A stretch of DNA of 64,000 nt from G963667675 sp965249215 (GTDB lineage: Bacteria; Chloroflexota; Dehalococcoidia; Lucifugimonadales; UBA3495): the NCBI GenBank assembly GCA_965249215.1, contig CBDFLN010000001.1, positions 806,001 through 870,000 on the forward strand. Reading direction: 5' to 3'. The notes under the pieces were generated by a model, which saw nothing but the letters and a program-made list of their open reading frames with translations, was not told the origin of the DNA and made no database searches. Position numbers and translations under genes: made by a program. This document shows, piece by piece, positions 43,601-51,399 of this stretch. The number at the start of each line of letters is the position of its first letter. Position 1 is the stretch's first letter.

Positions 43601-45190
43601 GATGCCGTTGGGACTGTGTCAGCCACCGACCCGGACGAAGCCGATATCCTGACTTATTCCATCACGGGAGGGAACGAGGACGGGAACTTTGCCATAGACG
43701 CCTCCACGGGAGCCATCACCGTGGCCGTTGCACTGGACTACGAAACAACTTCCGAGTACACCCTGACGGTGGAGGTCTCGGACGGCAATGGCGGGAGCGA
43801 CACCGCCGCGGTGACGTTGACCGTCATCGACGTGGCGGAGGATGCGCCGCCGGCGCCCTCGGGGCTGGACGTGACCCTAGCCGATGGGACATTCACCATA
43901 TCCTGGACTGCGCTGGACGGGGCAGCCAAGTACGAGGCCCAGCACACCACCGATGCGGCGGACGCAGCCGCGGTGACCTGGACGTCCCTGCCGGAGACCA
44001 CCGGCGTGAGCGTGACTTACGCTCCGGCGGGCGGTCCGGCCTGCAGCACGGAGTACCGGTTCCGGGTGCGGGCCTACGGGGACGGAGAGACGTACACGGA
44101 GATGTGGGGGGCAGAGTCTGCTGCGGTGTCGGTGGAGACGGCCACGTGCGACCCGGAGTTCGGCGAGGACTCCTACTACTTCTTCATCCTGGATACAACG
44201 GCGGCGGATAGCGCCGTGGGGACGGTGTCGGCCACTGATCCCGACACCGACGACACGGTGACCTATGCCATAACCGGGGGGAATGACGACGGGAAATTCG
44301 CCATCAACACGACGACCGGACAGTTGACCGCGGCGGGGACCTTCGACATAGCTTCCACGCCGTACTACTCCCTGACAGTGGAAGCCTCCGACGGGCAAGG
44401 CGGGACAGACACGGCCGAAGTGACGGTATCCCTAACCATTGCAGCCTGTGCCAACGGCACCGTGGCGCCGAGGCCGGAGGAACATCCGCGCCTGGTCCGG
44501 GACTGCTCGGTCTTGCTGACGGCCAAGGACACCCTCAGAGGTACGGCTAGCCTGAACTGGAGCGCCAACATCCCCTTGAGGCAATGGCAGGGCATCTACC
44601 AGGGTTATCTTGACAGCCGCGCCTCCCTCGATTCAGCCACCAGACACGCAACAGCCGTTATTGTCTCTCGCCTTGGTCTGAACGGAAGCATCCCGCCCGT
44701 GCTGACCGGCCTGGTAGACCTGCGCCGGCTGGCCCTGGACAACAATGCCCTTACCGGCGGAATTCCTGCGGAGTTGGGCGACCTGTCCGGGCTCCGTTAT
44801 CTGGGTCTCCACCGCAACCTGCTGACCGGTGAAATACCTCCGGAGTTGGGGCATCTGTCCAACCTGGATGACCTGCGCCTACATGGCAACCAACTTGTCG
44901 GCGAGATGCCGCCGGATTTGCGCGGCTTGGGAAGCTTGCGCATCCTAATCCTAAACAACAACCGGCTGACCGGGAGCATACCGTCATGGTTGAGCGAGAT
45001 GTCCGAGCTCAGGGAACTGTGGCTGCGGGACAACCAGCTAACCGGCGCCATCCCATCAGCGTTGGAGAGTCTCGACCTGGATGACTTGCACCTTTCCGGA
45101 AACAGCTTCGTCGGCTGCATCCCCGCTGGCCTGCGCGACGTGGCCGATAACGACATGGACCGCCTGGGGCTCCCGGACTGCAGCCCGTAA
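40634..45190 (+). CDS. Surface lipoprotein with LRR, FN3 and cadherin-like domains (copy 2, intact)
   Basis: 1518 residues. Lipoprotein signal MSVCRMVILLAALVALAVLAAC; then the N-terminal domain shared with copy 1 (TTEIAPCTAIDGASVDPCEP, RGTYVPNTVRC, DVRVNAYILGSGPS, GIGGREEILFL, ETWDVQRRDDG). A plant-type LRR block lies at about 386-455, fibronectin III at 470-560, then alternating cadherin-like (SYTFEVAEDAAVGDAVGTVS) and fibronectin III (ISWTALDGAAKYE) domains up to about 1270, and a longer C-terminal LRR block (LTGGIPAELGDLSGLRYLGL) to the end. The modular build suggests a long cell-surface adhesin or ligand-binding protein. AAGGAGG and the TAATG overlap show it is translated together with the protease gene. 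Confidence 0.85.
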   Translation: MSVCRMVILLAALVALAVLAACGGSSPAEPEYLTTEIAPCTAIDGASVDPCEPYEAGPGLVRTSSPGCPGGPCPVSYYLKGGIGGWYPWMTGHVVIRGTYVPNTVRCTTGHGPGNLSGAVANAIHKDWYHPAFTSAIKCFSDVRVNAYILGSGPSTLTVMLTYDLMVDSQQKNPSNEDIRDRGERALIEGGRLPFRSYPSGGIGGREEILFLAPAPSALVQSWWAYETWDVQRRDDGTVIAVHPDKDRRRGDQSYFTTHQTTLEMTIPAFTTAVTTAHQDRVTETGGRVAVGTGYPMLVTDANQLATFNTAVGADTHPSGPAVSPPPPCGLIVPTPADNPGLMRDCLDLLVSKDTLRGTATLNWDTGTAMTAWDGITVAGTPQRVTKLELPSKRLTGSIPYRISDVIGLTHLDLKSNSLTGEIPKSLEDLTNLLSLKLSGNTFTGCIPLGLKDVATNDLSSLNLLYCEPPAPEGLAAGTVGESSVSLAWTAVANTAKYRVEYWEEDDSDWTVDDDTITTASHTVDGLSCDGEYQFRVSAYGSGTVYAAAWSEPSVVVTTTTTECVSPVFDEESYTFSIAEDANLGAAVGSVSAQDPQQSDTVTYSITKGNDDGLFTIGSGGNITVALALDHETSPVHTLTVQATDGTNSTTVAVEITVIDVVDDAPPAPSRLTATLAGGTFTISWTALDGAAKYEVQHTTDAADAATVTWTALPETTGVSVTYAPDGGPACSTEYRFRARAYGDGASYIEMWGAESSAESVETATCPPEFGQDSYTFEVAEDAAVGDAVGTVSAADPDQADILTYSITEGNEDGKFAIDGSTGAITVAVALDYETTSEYTMTVEVSDGNGGSDTAAVTVTVTDVAEDAPPTPSGVGAALAGGTFTISWTALDGAAKYEAQHTTDAADAATVTWAALPETTGVRVTYAPDGGPACSTEYRFRVRAYGDGTNYTEMWGVDSDAVSVETDGCAPAFDQDSYTFEVAEDAAVGDAVGTVSATDPDEADILTYSITGGNEDGNFAIDASTGAITVAVALDYETTSEYTLTVEVSDGNGGSDTAAVTLTVIDVAEDAPPAPSGLDVTLADGTFTISWTALDGAAKYEAQHTTDAADAAAVTWTSLPETTGVSVTYAPAGGPACSTEYRFRVRAYGDGETYTEMWGAESAAVSVETATCDPEFGEDSYYFFILDTTAADSAVGTVSATDPDTDDTVTYAITGGNDDGKFAINTTTGQLTAAGTFDIASTPYYSLTVEASDGQGGTDTAEVTVSLTIAACANGTVAPRPEEHPRLVRDCSVLLTAKDTLRGTASLNWSANIPLRQWQGIYQGYLDSRASLDSATRHATAVIVSRLGLNGSIPPVLTGLVDLRRLALDNNALTGGIPAELGDLSGLRYLGLHRNLLTGEIPPELGHLSNLDDLRLHGNQLVGEMPPDLRGLGSLRILILNNNRLTGSIPSWLSEMSELRELWLRDNQLTGAIPSALESLDLDDLHLSGNSFVGCIPAGLRDVADNDMDRLGLPDCSP
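42611..44160 (+). repeat. 609-bp tandem repeats (FN3 plus cadherin-like module)
   Basis: Units begin at 42611, 43220 and 43829 with highly similar sequence (GACGTGGCGGAGGATGCGCC in units 2 and 3). Each codes for 203 residues: one fibronectin III and one cadherin-like domain. The third is partial. Confidence 0.85.
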
Positions 45191-45230
45191 GAGTACGGTA
45201 CGACGGGCCTGTGAGGCGGGCCGGGCGTGG

Positions 45231-45239
45231 TGATATAAT
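45231..45239 (+). promoter_or_regulatory. Extended -10 promoter of nhaA
   Basis: TGATATAAT: TG, one base, then perfect TATAAT at 45234-45239. No good -35 box is visible, as usual for extended -10 promoters. It would give a leader of about 130 nt. Confidence 0.6.
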
Positions 45240-45245
45240 GCCGTG

Positions 45246-45377
45246 GCGTCTGCGAGCGCACGTACGGACGCCGCCAATGCGCTATTTGTGTTGACGGCGT
45301 TGTTGCGAAAGAGGGGTGCCCGGCCCAGTGTTGCGACTGGGCAGGGGCGCTAGTCCTAATATTCCGGTGGAATCACC
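45246..45377 (+). promoter_or_regulatory. Structured nhaA leader, candidate ion-responsive riboswitch
   Basis: The leader can form a hairpin GGCGTC/GACGCC (45245-45250/45267-45272) and a long arm: GTGCC/GGCGC (45316-45320/45346-45350) enclosing a perfect GCCCAGT/ACTGGGC stem (45323-45329/45336-45342). The ribosome-binding site lies in GGTGGAATCACC (45366-45377), a small hairpin that hides it just before TTG 45378. Riboswitch classes (nhaA-I, nhaA-II) that sense alkali metal ions are known upstream of nhaA; I cannot verify a match to their consensus. Confidence 0.45.
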
Positions 45378-46637
45378 TTGTACCATGCAGCCCGCCTGAC
45401 CAATGTCTTCCAGGAATTCTCCATTCCCCTCATCATCGGCGTCCTGGCGGGGCTGGCGACTGCAAACATCGACCCTAGCTTTTATGAAAAGCTGGTCGAT
45501 TTGCACCTGTTCGGCGAAGACGCCAAGGTCTTCGATCACGCGCTAACGGTCCATTTCCTCATCAACGAAGTCTTCATGGTCTTGTTCTTTGGCATTGCCG
45601 CCAAGGAAATTACCGATTCGGTGCTGCCCGGCGGCGCGCTGAACCCACCCAACAAGGCCATTAATCCCCTCATGGCGACGTTTGGGGGGATCCTGGGCCC
45701 GGTGGGGGTCTACTTCCTGCTCACCACGATATTCTACGGGGGGACCGAGGACTTCTCTGAAGTAGCCAACGGTTGGGGCGTCCCCACGGCGACTGACATC
45801 GCCCTGGCGTGGCTGGTGGCAAGGGTGGTGTTCGGCAGCCATCATTCAGCGGTCAATTTCCTGCTGCTGTTGGCGGTGGCCGACGACGCAATCGGGCTGG
45901 GTATCATCGCCGTGTTCTACCCGGACCCACACAACCCAGTAGAGCCGGTTTGGCTGCTGCTCACGTTATCGGGAATTGCGGCAGCCTACGGCCTCCGGCG
46001 CATGCACGTCGGCCTTTGGCCTATCTACGTCCTGATAGGCGGTGGGCTGAGCTGGTCCGGCCTGGCCCTATCAGGCGTAGAGCCAGCGCTGGCCCTGGTG
46101 GTCATCGTCCCCTTCTTGCCCGGCCCGCGGTTGGACCCAGTCCTTATGCGTTCTCATGCCGAACAGCATCCAGAGCCCCAGCCGGTGGGCACGCCCGGCC
46201 ATCACCAGGGTCATGCCATCAGTCCCCTGGACCAGTTCGAGCACCAGTTGAAGCTATTCGTCGACTTGGGCCTGTTCTTCTTCGCATTTGCCAACGCGGG
46301 AGTCGCCTTCGGCAGCATCAACCCGGTAACGGTGATAATCCTGCTTTCGCTGGTGGTGGGCAAGACCATTGGGGTGTCTTTGTTCTCCTGGACGGCGACT
46401 TACCTGGGATTTCCCTTGCCTCCGGACATGCGATTTAAACACCTGGCAGTCACCGGGTTGATTTCCGGCCTGGGGCTGACGGTGGCGCTGTTCGTCGCCG
46501 GAAAGGCATTCCCTGCCGAGTCCGTCTTCCAGGACCCCGCCAAGATGGGGGCGGTGCTGAGCGGGGTGGTAGCCGTTTTGGCCATTGCCATCGGACGGGC
46601 GCTGAAGCTGAAAGACTCCGACGGGGAAACCAAGTAG
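45378..46637 (+). CDS. nhaA: Na+/H+ antiporter NhaA
   Basis: Inner-membrane sodium/proton exchanger, 419 residues with 11-12 hydrophobic segments. Family motifs: HFLINEVFMVLFFGIAAKEI near residue 60, ATFGGILGPVGVYF, VPTATDIALAWLVARVVFG with the ion-binding Asp of the TDIA motif, and LLLAVADDAIGL with a further pair of Asp. The C-terminal part VGKTIGVSLFSW and GLISGLGLTVALFVA is typical. No ATG fits; TTG 45378 is the only start near the GGTGG ribosome-binding site, which is sequestered in a hairpin. A His-rich loop (HAEQHPEPQPVGTPGHHQGH) lies in the middle. Confidence 0.92.
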   Translation: MYHAARLTNVFQEFSIPLIIGVLAGLATANIDPSFYEKLVDLHLFGEDAKVFDHALTVHFLINEVFMVLFFGIAAKEITDSVLPGGALNPPNKAINPLMATFGGILGPVGVYFLLTTIFYGGTEDFSEVANGWGVPTATDIALAWLVARVVFGSHHSAVNFLLLLAVADDAIGLGIIAVFYPDPHNPVEPVWLLLTLSGIAAAYGLRRMHVGLWPIYVLIGGGLSWSGLALSGVEPALALVVIVPFLPGPRLDPVLMRSHAEQHPEPQPVGTPGHHQGHAISPLDQFEHQLKLFVDLGLFFFAFANAGVAFGSINPVTVIILLSLVVGKTIGVSLFSWTATYLGFPLPPDMRFKHLAVTGLISGLGLTVALFVAGKAFPAESVFQDPAKMGAVLSGVVAVLAIAIGRALKLKDSDGETK

Positions 46638-46743
46638 CCGTGGCTCCCGACGGCGGGTGGTATACTGCCACCGGCGTCCAGCCAGGGGACGTCCGCTTGC
46701 GCCAGTGATTTCATTTAATGCTCAGCCGGAGGGATGGAGGGCG

Positions 46744-47031
46744 ATGATAGGAGTGTTGACCCATCACTGGGCCAAGCCGGACAAGGTGCAGGAAGCGCGT
46801 GAGCTTCTGGACCGGAACGGGCTGGCCCAGAGCAAGGCCCCCGGATTTGGCAGCCGGCAGACCCTCTACTCCCAGGCCGACCCAACCAAAATCACGACTT
46901 TGGTGACATGGGAGAGCAACGAAATCTACGAGGCGTGGCGGGCCAGCCCGGAGCGCGCCGCGGCCATGGCGGGGGCCGAGGAACTGTGGAGCCGCCCGCC
47001 CGAGTCGGAACGGTTTGCGGCGGCGGGGTAG
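46744..47031 (+). CDS. Antibiotic biosynthesis monooxygenase (ABM)-like protein
   Basis: 95-residue protein with the dimeric alpha-beta barrel of the ABM family: MIGVLTHHWAKPDKVQEARELLD, the APGFGSRQTLYSQADPTKITTLVTWES core and an EIYEAWRASPERAAAM helix. These proteins include heme-degrading and quinone-forming monooxygenases, but most are uncharacterised. ATG 46744 has GGAGGGATGGAGGG upstream; an open frame back to 46657 is not supported. Confidence 0.8.
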   Translation: MIGVLTHHWAKPDKVQEARELLDRNGLAQSKAPGFGSRQTLYSQADPTKITTLVTWESNEIYEAWRASPERAAAMAGAEELWSRPPESERFAAAG

Positions 47032-47084
47032 CTGGAGGCTGTTGATTGGCAACGGCTGAGGGAACATCTTTGAACGGTGGGAGC

Positions 47085-48038
47085 ATGGCCCAAGATTCCC
47101 CAGCGGCCGTCGACGACAAGCTGGCGGGGGAGATAGCCAGCGCTGCGGAGGAAATGGCCCGGGGAGCCGGCGAGATACTGTTGGGTCACTTCGGCCGCAG
47201 CATAACCGTCGAATACAAAGACGAAGCGCAGAGGGACCCGGTGACGTCCGTGGACAAGGCCAGCCAGGAGTTCCTGTCGTCGGAGATCGTCAAACGGTTC
47301 CCCGGCCACGGAATCCTTGGCGAGGAAGGGGCGGACGACGCGGAGGCGGAGACGCGGGCCCCGGACTTTGTCTGGGCGCTGGACCCGCTGGACGGCACGA
47401 CCAACTTTCTGAACGGCCTGCCTCTGTACGCGGCGTCCATAGGGGTGCTGCACCGGGGGATCCCAATTGCGGGAGCGTTGTTCATCCCGTGGCCCAACTC
47501 CAAAGGCGGGTTCGTGCTGCACTGCCGCAGGGGGCATGGGTGCTTTGCCGACGGCGAGCCGGTGTCGGTGTACCAGGCCGACGAGCCGGCCAACAACCGG
47601 CTGGCGGGGCTGCCCGGCTACTTTCCTTACAGCGCGAAGTTCAGTTCGCAGCTAAGGGGCAAGACGGGCGACATGCGCGTCACCGGCAGCATCGCCTACG
47701 AACTGGCGATGACGGCCCGGGGCTCCCTCCAATATTCGATTATCGGAGCGTCCCACATGTGGGACATGCTGGCGGGAGCGCTGGCGGTGATGGAGGCCCA
47801 GGGAACGGTGATGACCAGGCTGGGGAAGGCAAAACGATGGCACCCCCTGGAATCGCTGACGCCCGACTGGGACGAAAAGCGGCCAAGCATGAAAGACCTC
47901 AGAAACTGGCGAGCCCCACTGGTGGCTGGCGGTCCGCAGGTGGCCCCGCTAATCGCCGAGAACATACGGCCCAGGTTCAGGCCACTGGCCAAACTGCGGC
48001 GGTTGGGGCGGAAGCTGACGCTGGGTAAGAACCGGTAG
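47085..48038 (+). CDS. Inositol monophosphatase family protein
   Basis: Mg-dependent sugar or inositol phosphatase, about 317 residues from ATG 47085 (TTG 47070 is another possible start). Motifs: DPVTSVDKASQEF, GHGILGEEGADD with the metal-binding Glu, WALDPLDGTTNFLNGLPLYA (the DPxDGT metal site), and SHMWDMLAGALAVMEAQGTV with the second metal Asp. The substrate could be inositol phosphate, histidinol phosphate or a sugar phosphate; context does not decide. Confidence 0.9.
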   Translation: MAQDSPAAVDDKLAGEIASAAEEMARGAGEILLGHFGRSITVEYKDEAQRDPVTSVDKASQEFLSSEIVKRFPGHGILGEEGADDAEAETRAPDFVWALDPLDGTTNFLNGLPLYAASIGVLHRGIPIAGALFIPWPNSKGGFVLHCRRGHGCFADGEPVSVYQADEPANNRLAGLPGYFPYSAKFSSQLRGKTGDMRVTGSIAYELAMTARGSLQYSIIGASHMWDMLAGALAVMEAQGTVMTRLGKAKRWHPLESLTPDWDEKRPSMKDLRNWRAPLVAGGPQVAPLIAENIRPRFRPLAKLRRLGRKLTLGKNR

Positions 48039-48048
48039 CGGGGGGCGC

Positions 48049-49224
48049 CTAGGCCCGGTCGGGTTCCCAGCCCCAGGGGCGGGGGCCCCAGCCGGCCTCG
48101 AACGTCTGTCCCTTCTTGACGGTGAGCACCGGGACCACTGCCTTGTCTACCTTCCGGGTTTGGCCCAGCGCGTCGTAGACAAGCCAATCGCCGTCCATTA
48201 CGTCCAAGACTGAAATGTCGGCCTGCTTGCCCACTTCCAGGCTACCTAGGCGGTCATCGACTCCCAGGGCCTTGGCCGGGTTCAGGGTCGACATGGCCAC
48301 AACCTGGCCCATGGTGAAGCCGAGGGCCAGAAACCGGCTCATCATTTCGGTCATGCTGTGGACCGTTAGCGTCCGGCCGGGCAGGGTCAGGTCGGTGCTG
48401 ATGCAATGGGGAACCAGCCCCTGATCCAGCACCCGCTCTCCGACGTCGAAGCTGAAGTTGAACCGGCCGTGGGCCGTGTCCAGCCAAACGCCCCGTTCCT
48501 GGGCCTCCCGGGCCTCGGGGACCAGCTTTCCCTGGGCGTCAATCACGCCGCCGGGATTGGCAGTGAAGAGGTGAGTTACGATGTCCCCTTCTTCCATGAT
48601 AGGAAGGAGCTGGCGAATTACGTTGGGGTCGTACCGGTGCTCGGTGTCGCCGATGTGGACCATGAGCTTGACGCCGGCTTCCTGAGCGGCGCGCTTGGCC
48701 AGCCTGGGCATTTCCATGCCCATGATTTCCAATGCCGGAGAGACCATGCGGGCCTTGATGCCGGTGATTATGTCCCGGTTTTCCGAGACCACCCGGACGG
48801 TGTTGTCTAAATCGATGCTGTCGGGGCTGAAGATGTCGGGTCTGGTGGCCAGGCCGGTACGGCAAATGTGCAGGAAGCAGATAATCTCGGTGTGGTTGTT
48901 GGGAATGATGTGGCTGGGAAACCCGCCAAAGGTGTCGCAGCCGGCGCTGCCGGCATCGGCCATGGTGGTGACACCGGCCCGAACACCGCCTAAATCGGCC
49001 TGGACCCCGCTTCCGGTAACCCCGTCGTACACGTGAGTGTGCACGTCGATGAGCCCGGGGGTGACCACCTTGCCTTTGACCTCGACGACCCTCCGGGCCT
49101 CTTCCGCGCCTATCGCTGGGGCAACCCGGGCGATAAGCCCCTTGTCCACGGCAACGTCGTTGGGGCCGTTGATGCCCCGGCTGGGGTCGATGACCGTTCC
49201 GCCCTTAATCAGCAGGTCGTACAT
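48049..49224 (-). CDS. Amidohydrolase/deacetylase family metallohydrolase
   Basis: Dihydroorotase-like amidohydrolase, 391 residues. N-terminal composite-domain strand MYDLLIKGGTVIDPSRGING, metal-binding VDVHTHVYDGVTG near residue 60, a carboxylated-lysine candidate in GIKARMVSPALE, MVHIGDTEHR (His), IVTHLFTANPGG (His) and STDLTLPGR with the catalytic Asp near residue 280. It belongs to the subgroup annotated as EF_0837/AHA_3915-type deacetylases; substrate unknown. GAGAGG precedes the ATG. Its stop lies 11 bp from the convergent inositol phosphatase gene. Confidence 0.87.
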   Translation of the reverse strand: MYDLLIKGGTVIDPSRGINGPNDVAVDKGLIARVAPAIGAEEARRVVEVKGKVVTPGLIDVHTHVYDGVTGSGVQADLGGVRAGVTTMADAGSAGCDTFGGFPSHIIPNNHTEIICFLHICRTGLATRPDIFSPDSIDLDNTVRVVSENRDIITGIKARMVSPALEIMGMEMPRLAKRAAQEAGVKLMVHIGDTEHRYDPNVIRQLLPIMEEGDIVTHLFTANPGGVIDAQGKLVPEAREAQERGVWLDTAHGRFNFSFDVGERVLDQGLVPHCISTDLTLPGRTLTVHSMTEMMSRFLALGFTMGQVVAMSTLNPAKALGVDDRLGSLEVGKQADISVLDVMDGDWLVYDALGQTRKVDKAVVPVLTVKKGQTFEAGWGPRPWGWEPDRA

Positions 49225-49289
49225 GGGTCATACCTCTCGAGAAGAACCGCCGGTAGATGAGAAACGCTGGTCTATAAGACCGGCGACAG

Positions 49290-50240
49290 CTAGGTGAACA
49301 TCTCGCCCACGGACATGCCCCGGTGGATACGGTAAATGGCCTCTCCCAGCAGCGGGGCGACTGAGAGCACGGTGAATTTACCGTTGCGCTTTACGGGGGC
49401 CATGGGAATGGTATCCGTGACGACAACTTCGGTGAAATCGCTCTCGGCCATGACGTCGGGGGCGTCGCGGGACAACACGGGATGGGTAACGCAGCAGAAC
49501 ACCTCCTTGACGCCGTGTTCCGCCAAGGTCTTGGCCGAACTGACGATGGTGCCGCCGGTGTCTATCTCGTCATCGAAGGTCAGGGCAACCTTGCCCCGCA
49601 CGTCGCCGATTACGTTCATAGTCTCGGTGCGCTCGTCGTTGCCCAGCCGCCGTTTTTCAATGATGGCCAGGGGTGCGCCCAGCCGCTCGGCCACGTCCCT
49701 GGCTTTCTTGCTTATGCCGATGTCCACGGCCACGACGACCAGGTCGGGAATCTCCTTGGCCTGGAAATAGTCGGTCAATATGGGCAGGGCGGTCAGTTCG
49801 TCGACGGGAATGTTGAAGAAGCCTTGAATTTGCCCGGCATGGAGGTCAACGGTGAGCAGGCGGTCGGCGCCGGCGGCGGAAAGCAGGTCGGCGACCAAGC
49901 GGGCGGTGATGGGCACGCGAGGCTGGTCCTTCTTGTCGGTGCGTCCGTAACCGTAGTAGGGGACAACCGCGGTTATGCGGCCCGCCGACGCCCTTTTGCA
50001 GGCGTCGATCATGATCAACATTTCCATGAGGTTGTCGTTCACCGGCTGACAAGTGGGTTGGACGACGAAGACGTCCCGCTGGCGCACGTTCTCCTGGATG
50101 CGGACGAAGGTGTTGTCGTTGGCGAACTTGAACACCTCGGCCTGGCCCAGGGGAATGTCCAGGTACTCGCAAACGTCTTGCGCCAGGCCCCGGTGGCCGT
50201 TGCCGCTGAATATCTTCAGTTCATCCAGTACTGGTTTCAT
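49290..50240 (-). CDS. prs: Ribose-phosphate pyrophosphokinase (PRPP synthetase)
   Basis: Makes PRPP from ribose 5-phosphate and ATP for nucleotide, His and Trp synthesis. From ATG 50240 (MKPVLDELKIFSGNGHRGLAQ), chosen for the GAGGG ribosome-binding site, 316 residues, the usual length. VVQPTCQPVNDNLMEMLIMIDA, PYYGYGRTDKKDQPRVPITA, the flexible-loop region LTVDLHAGQIQGFFNIPVDE, IIEKRR, and the PRPP-binding loop VALTFDDEIDTGGTI are all present. It has its own promoter in the gap to divergent ispH. Confidence 0.95.
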   Translation of the reverse strand: MKPVLDELKIFSGNGHRGLAQDVCEYLDIPLGQAEVFKFANDNTFVRIQENVRQRDVFVVQPTCQPVNDNLMEMLIMIDACKRASAGRITAVVPYYGYGRTDKKDQPRVPITARLVADLLSAAGADRLLTVDLHAGQIQGFFNIPVDELTALPILTDYFQAKEIPDLVVVAVDIGISKKARDVAERLGAPLAIIEKRRLGNDERTETMNVIGDVRGKVALTFDDEIDTGGTIVSSAKTLAEHGVKEVFCCVTHPVLSRDAPDVMAESDFTEVVVTDTIPMAPVKRNGKFTVLSVAPLLGEAIYRIHRGMSVGEMFT

Positions 50241-50326
50241 CGTCGGCCCTCGCAAAGCGGTCTAGCAGCAGAAAGAGACAACAGACTGGCAAGGCAGTGC
50301 CCGGTTGGGAGTAAAGGAGCCACCGG

Positions 50327-50355
50327 ATTATAGCATAGGAACGGCTGAGGTTTAA
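50327..50355 (-). promoter_or_regulatory. Promoter of prs
   Basis: On the minus strand TTAAAC (50355-50350), 17 bp, and a perfect extended -10 TGCTATAAT (50335-50327). Confidence 0.65.
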
Positions 50356-50397
50356 GCCGTTGGTTGCCCACACCCCTGTCCCAGCGCCTAGCTACCA

Positions 50398-50426
50398 TTA
50401 AAGTTCAGCGCAGGGTATGATATGCT
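50398..50426 (+). promoter_or_regulatory. Possible promoter of ispH
   Basis: TTAAAG at 50398-50403, 17 bp, TATGCT at 50421-50426, 33 bp before the TTG start. Confidence 0.4.
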
Positions 50427-50459
50427 GTCAGATAGCGCAATGAAGCGGGAGGAACGGCC

Positions 50460-51359
50460 TTGGAAGTAATCCTCAGTTCGCCTCGGGGGTTCTGCGCCGG
50501 AGTGGTCCGGTCCATCGAGGTAGTAGAAATTTGCCTCCAACGGTACGGGCCGCCGGTGTACGTGAAGCATCAAATCGTGCACAACCCCCACGTGGTAGCC
50601 GACCTGGAACGAAAGGGGGCCATCACCGTGGAGACGGTGGACGAGGTGCCTCCCGGTTCGCTGGTGGTGTTCTCGGCTCACGGTTCGCCGCCAGAGGACT
50701 TTGACAAGGCAACGGAACGGGGTCTGCGGGTAATCGACGCAGTGTGTCCGCTGGTGACCCGGGTGCACAACGAGGCCAAAAAGTACCACCGCGAGGGCAA
50801 GAAGGTGCTGCTGGTGGGACACCGCGGCCATCAAGAGGTGCGGGGCACGATGGGCCAGGTGGACATGACCCTGATCGCCGACGATTCAGGCGCACAACTG
50901 CCCGAATGGGAACCCGACGAGCAGGTGGCGGTGCTGACCCAGACGACGCTGTCGGTGAGGGACACCGCCCAGGCTATCGACGCCATTCAAGGCCGCTTCT
51001 ACAATGCGGTGGTGCGCAACGACATTTGCTACGCCACAACCAACCGCCAGGAGGCGGTCACCAAGATCGCCGGGATGGTGGAGCTGGTGCTGGTTATAGG
51101 GGCCCAGAACAGTTCGAATTGCAACCGGCTGCGGGAAGTGGCCGAGGCGCAGGGCACCACGTCGTACTTGATCAACGGCCCGGAAGAGATCGAGCCGTCG
51201 TGGATAGAAGGCAAGGCGAAGGTGGGCATCACCTCCGGCGCTTCCACGCCGGAAGTGCTGGTGGAGAGCGTCATCGAGGCGCTGGCGCCGGAGAAAGTTA
51301 CCCTCCTGAGCGGGGTGGAAGAAGACGTGGCTTTCACGCTGCCCAAGGAGCTGCGCTAA
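50460..51359 (+). CDS. ispH: 4-hydroxy-3-methylbut-2-enyl diphosphate reductase
   Basis: Last enzyme of the MEP isoprenoid pathway, an iron-sulfur reductase making IPP and DMAPP. 299 residues from TTG 50460, with GGGAGGAA upstream. The three cluster cysteines are in SPRGFCAGVVRSIE, DAVCPLVTRVHNEA and NDICYATTNRQEAV. Also AHGSPPED, GHRGHQEVRGTMGQ and VIGAQNSSNCNRLREVA, and TSGASTPEVLVE near the end. All motifs look complete. Confidence 0.95.
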   Translation: MEVILSSPRGFCAGVVRSIEVVEICLQRYGPPVYVKHQIVHNPHVVADLERKGAITVETVDEVPPGSLVVFSAHGSPPEDFDKATERGLRVIDAVCPLVTRVHNEAKKYHREGKKVLLVGHRGHQEVRGTMGQVDMTLIADDSGAQLPEWEPDEQVAVLTQTTLSVRDTAQAIDAIQGRFYNAVVRNDICYATTNRQEAVTKIAGMVELVLVIGAQNSSNCNRLREVAEAQGTTSYLINGPEEIEPSWIEGKAKVGITSGASTPEVLVESVIEALAPEKVTLLSGVEEDVAFTLPKELR

Positions 51360-51399
51360 CCGTGTCGCGTCCACACCTTGTGGACGCCTTTCAGCAGTA

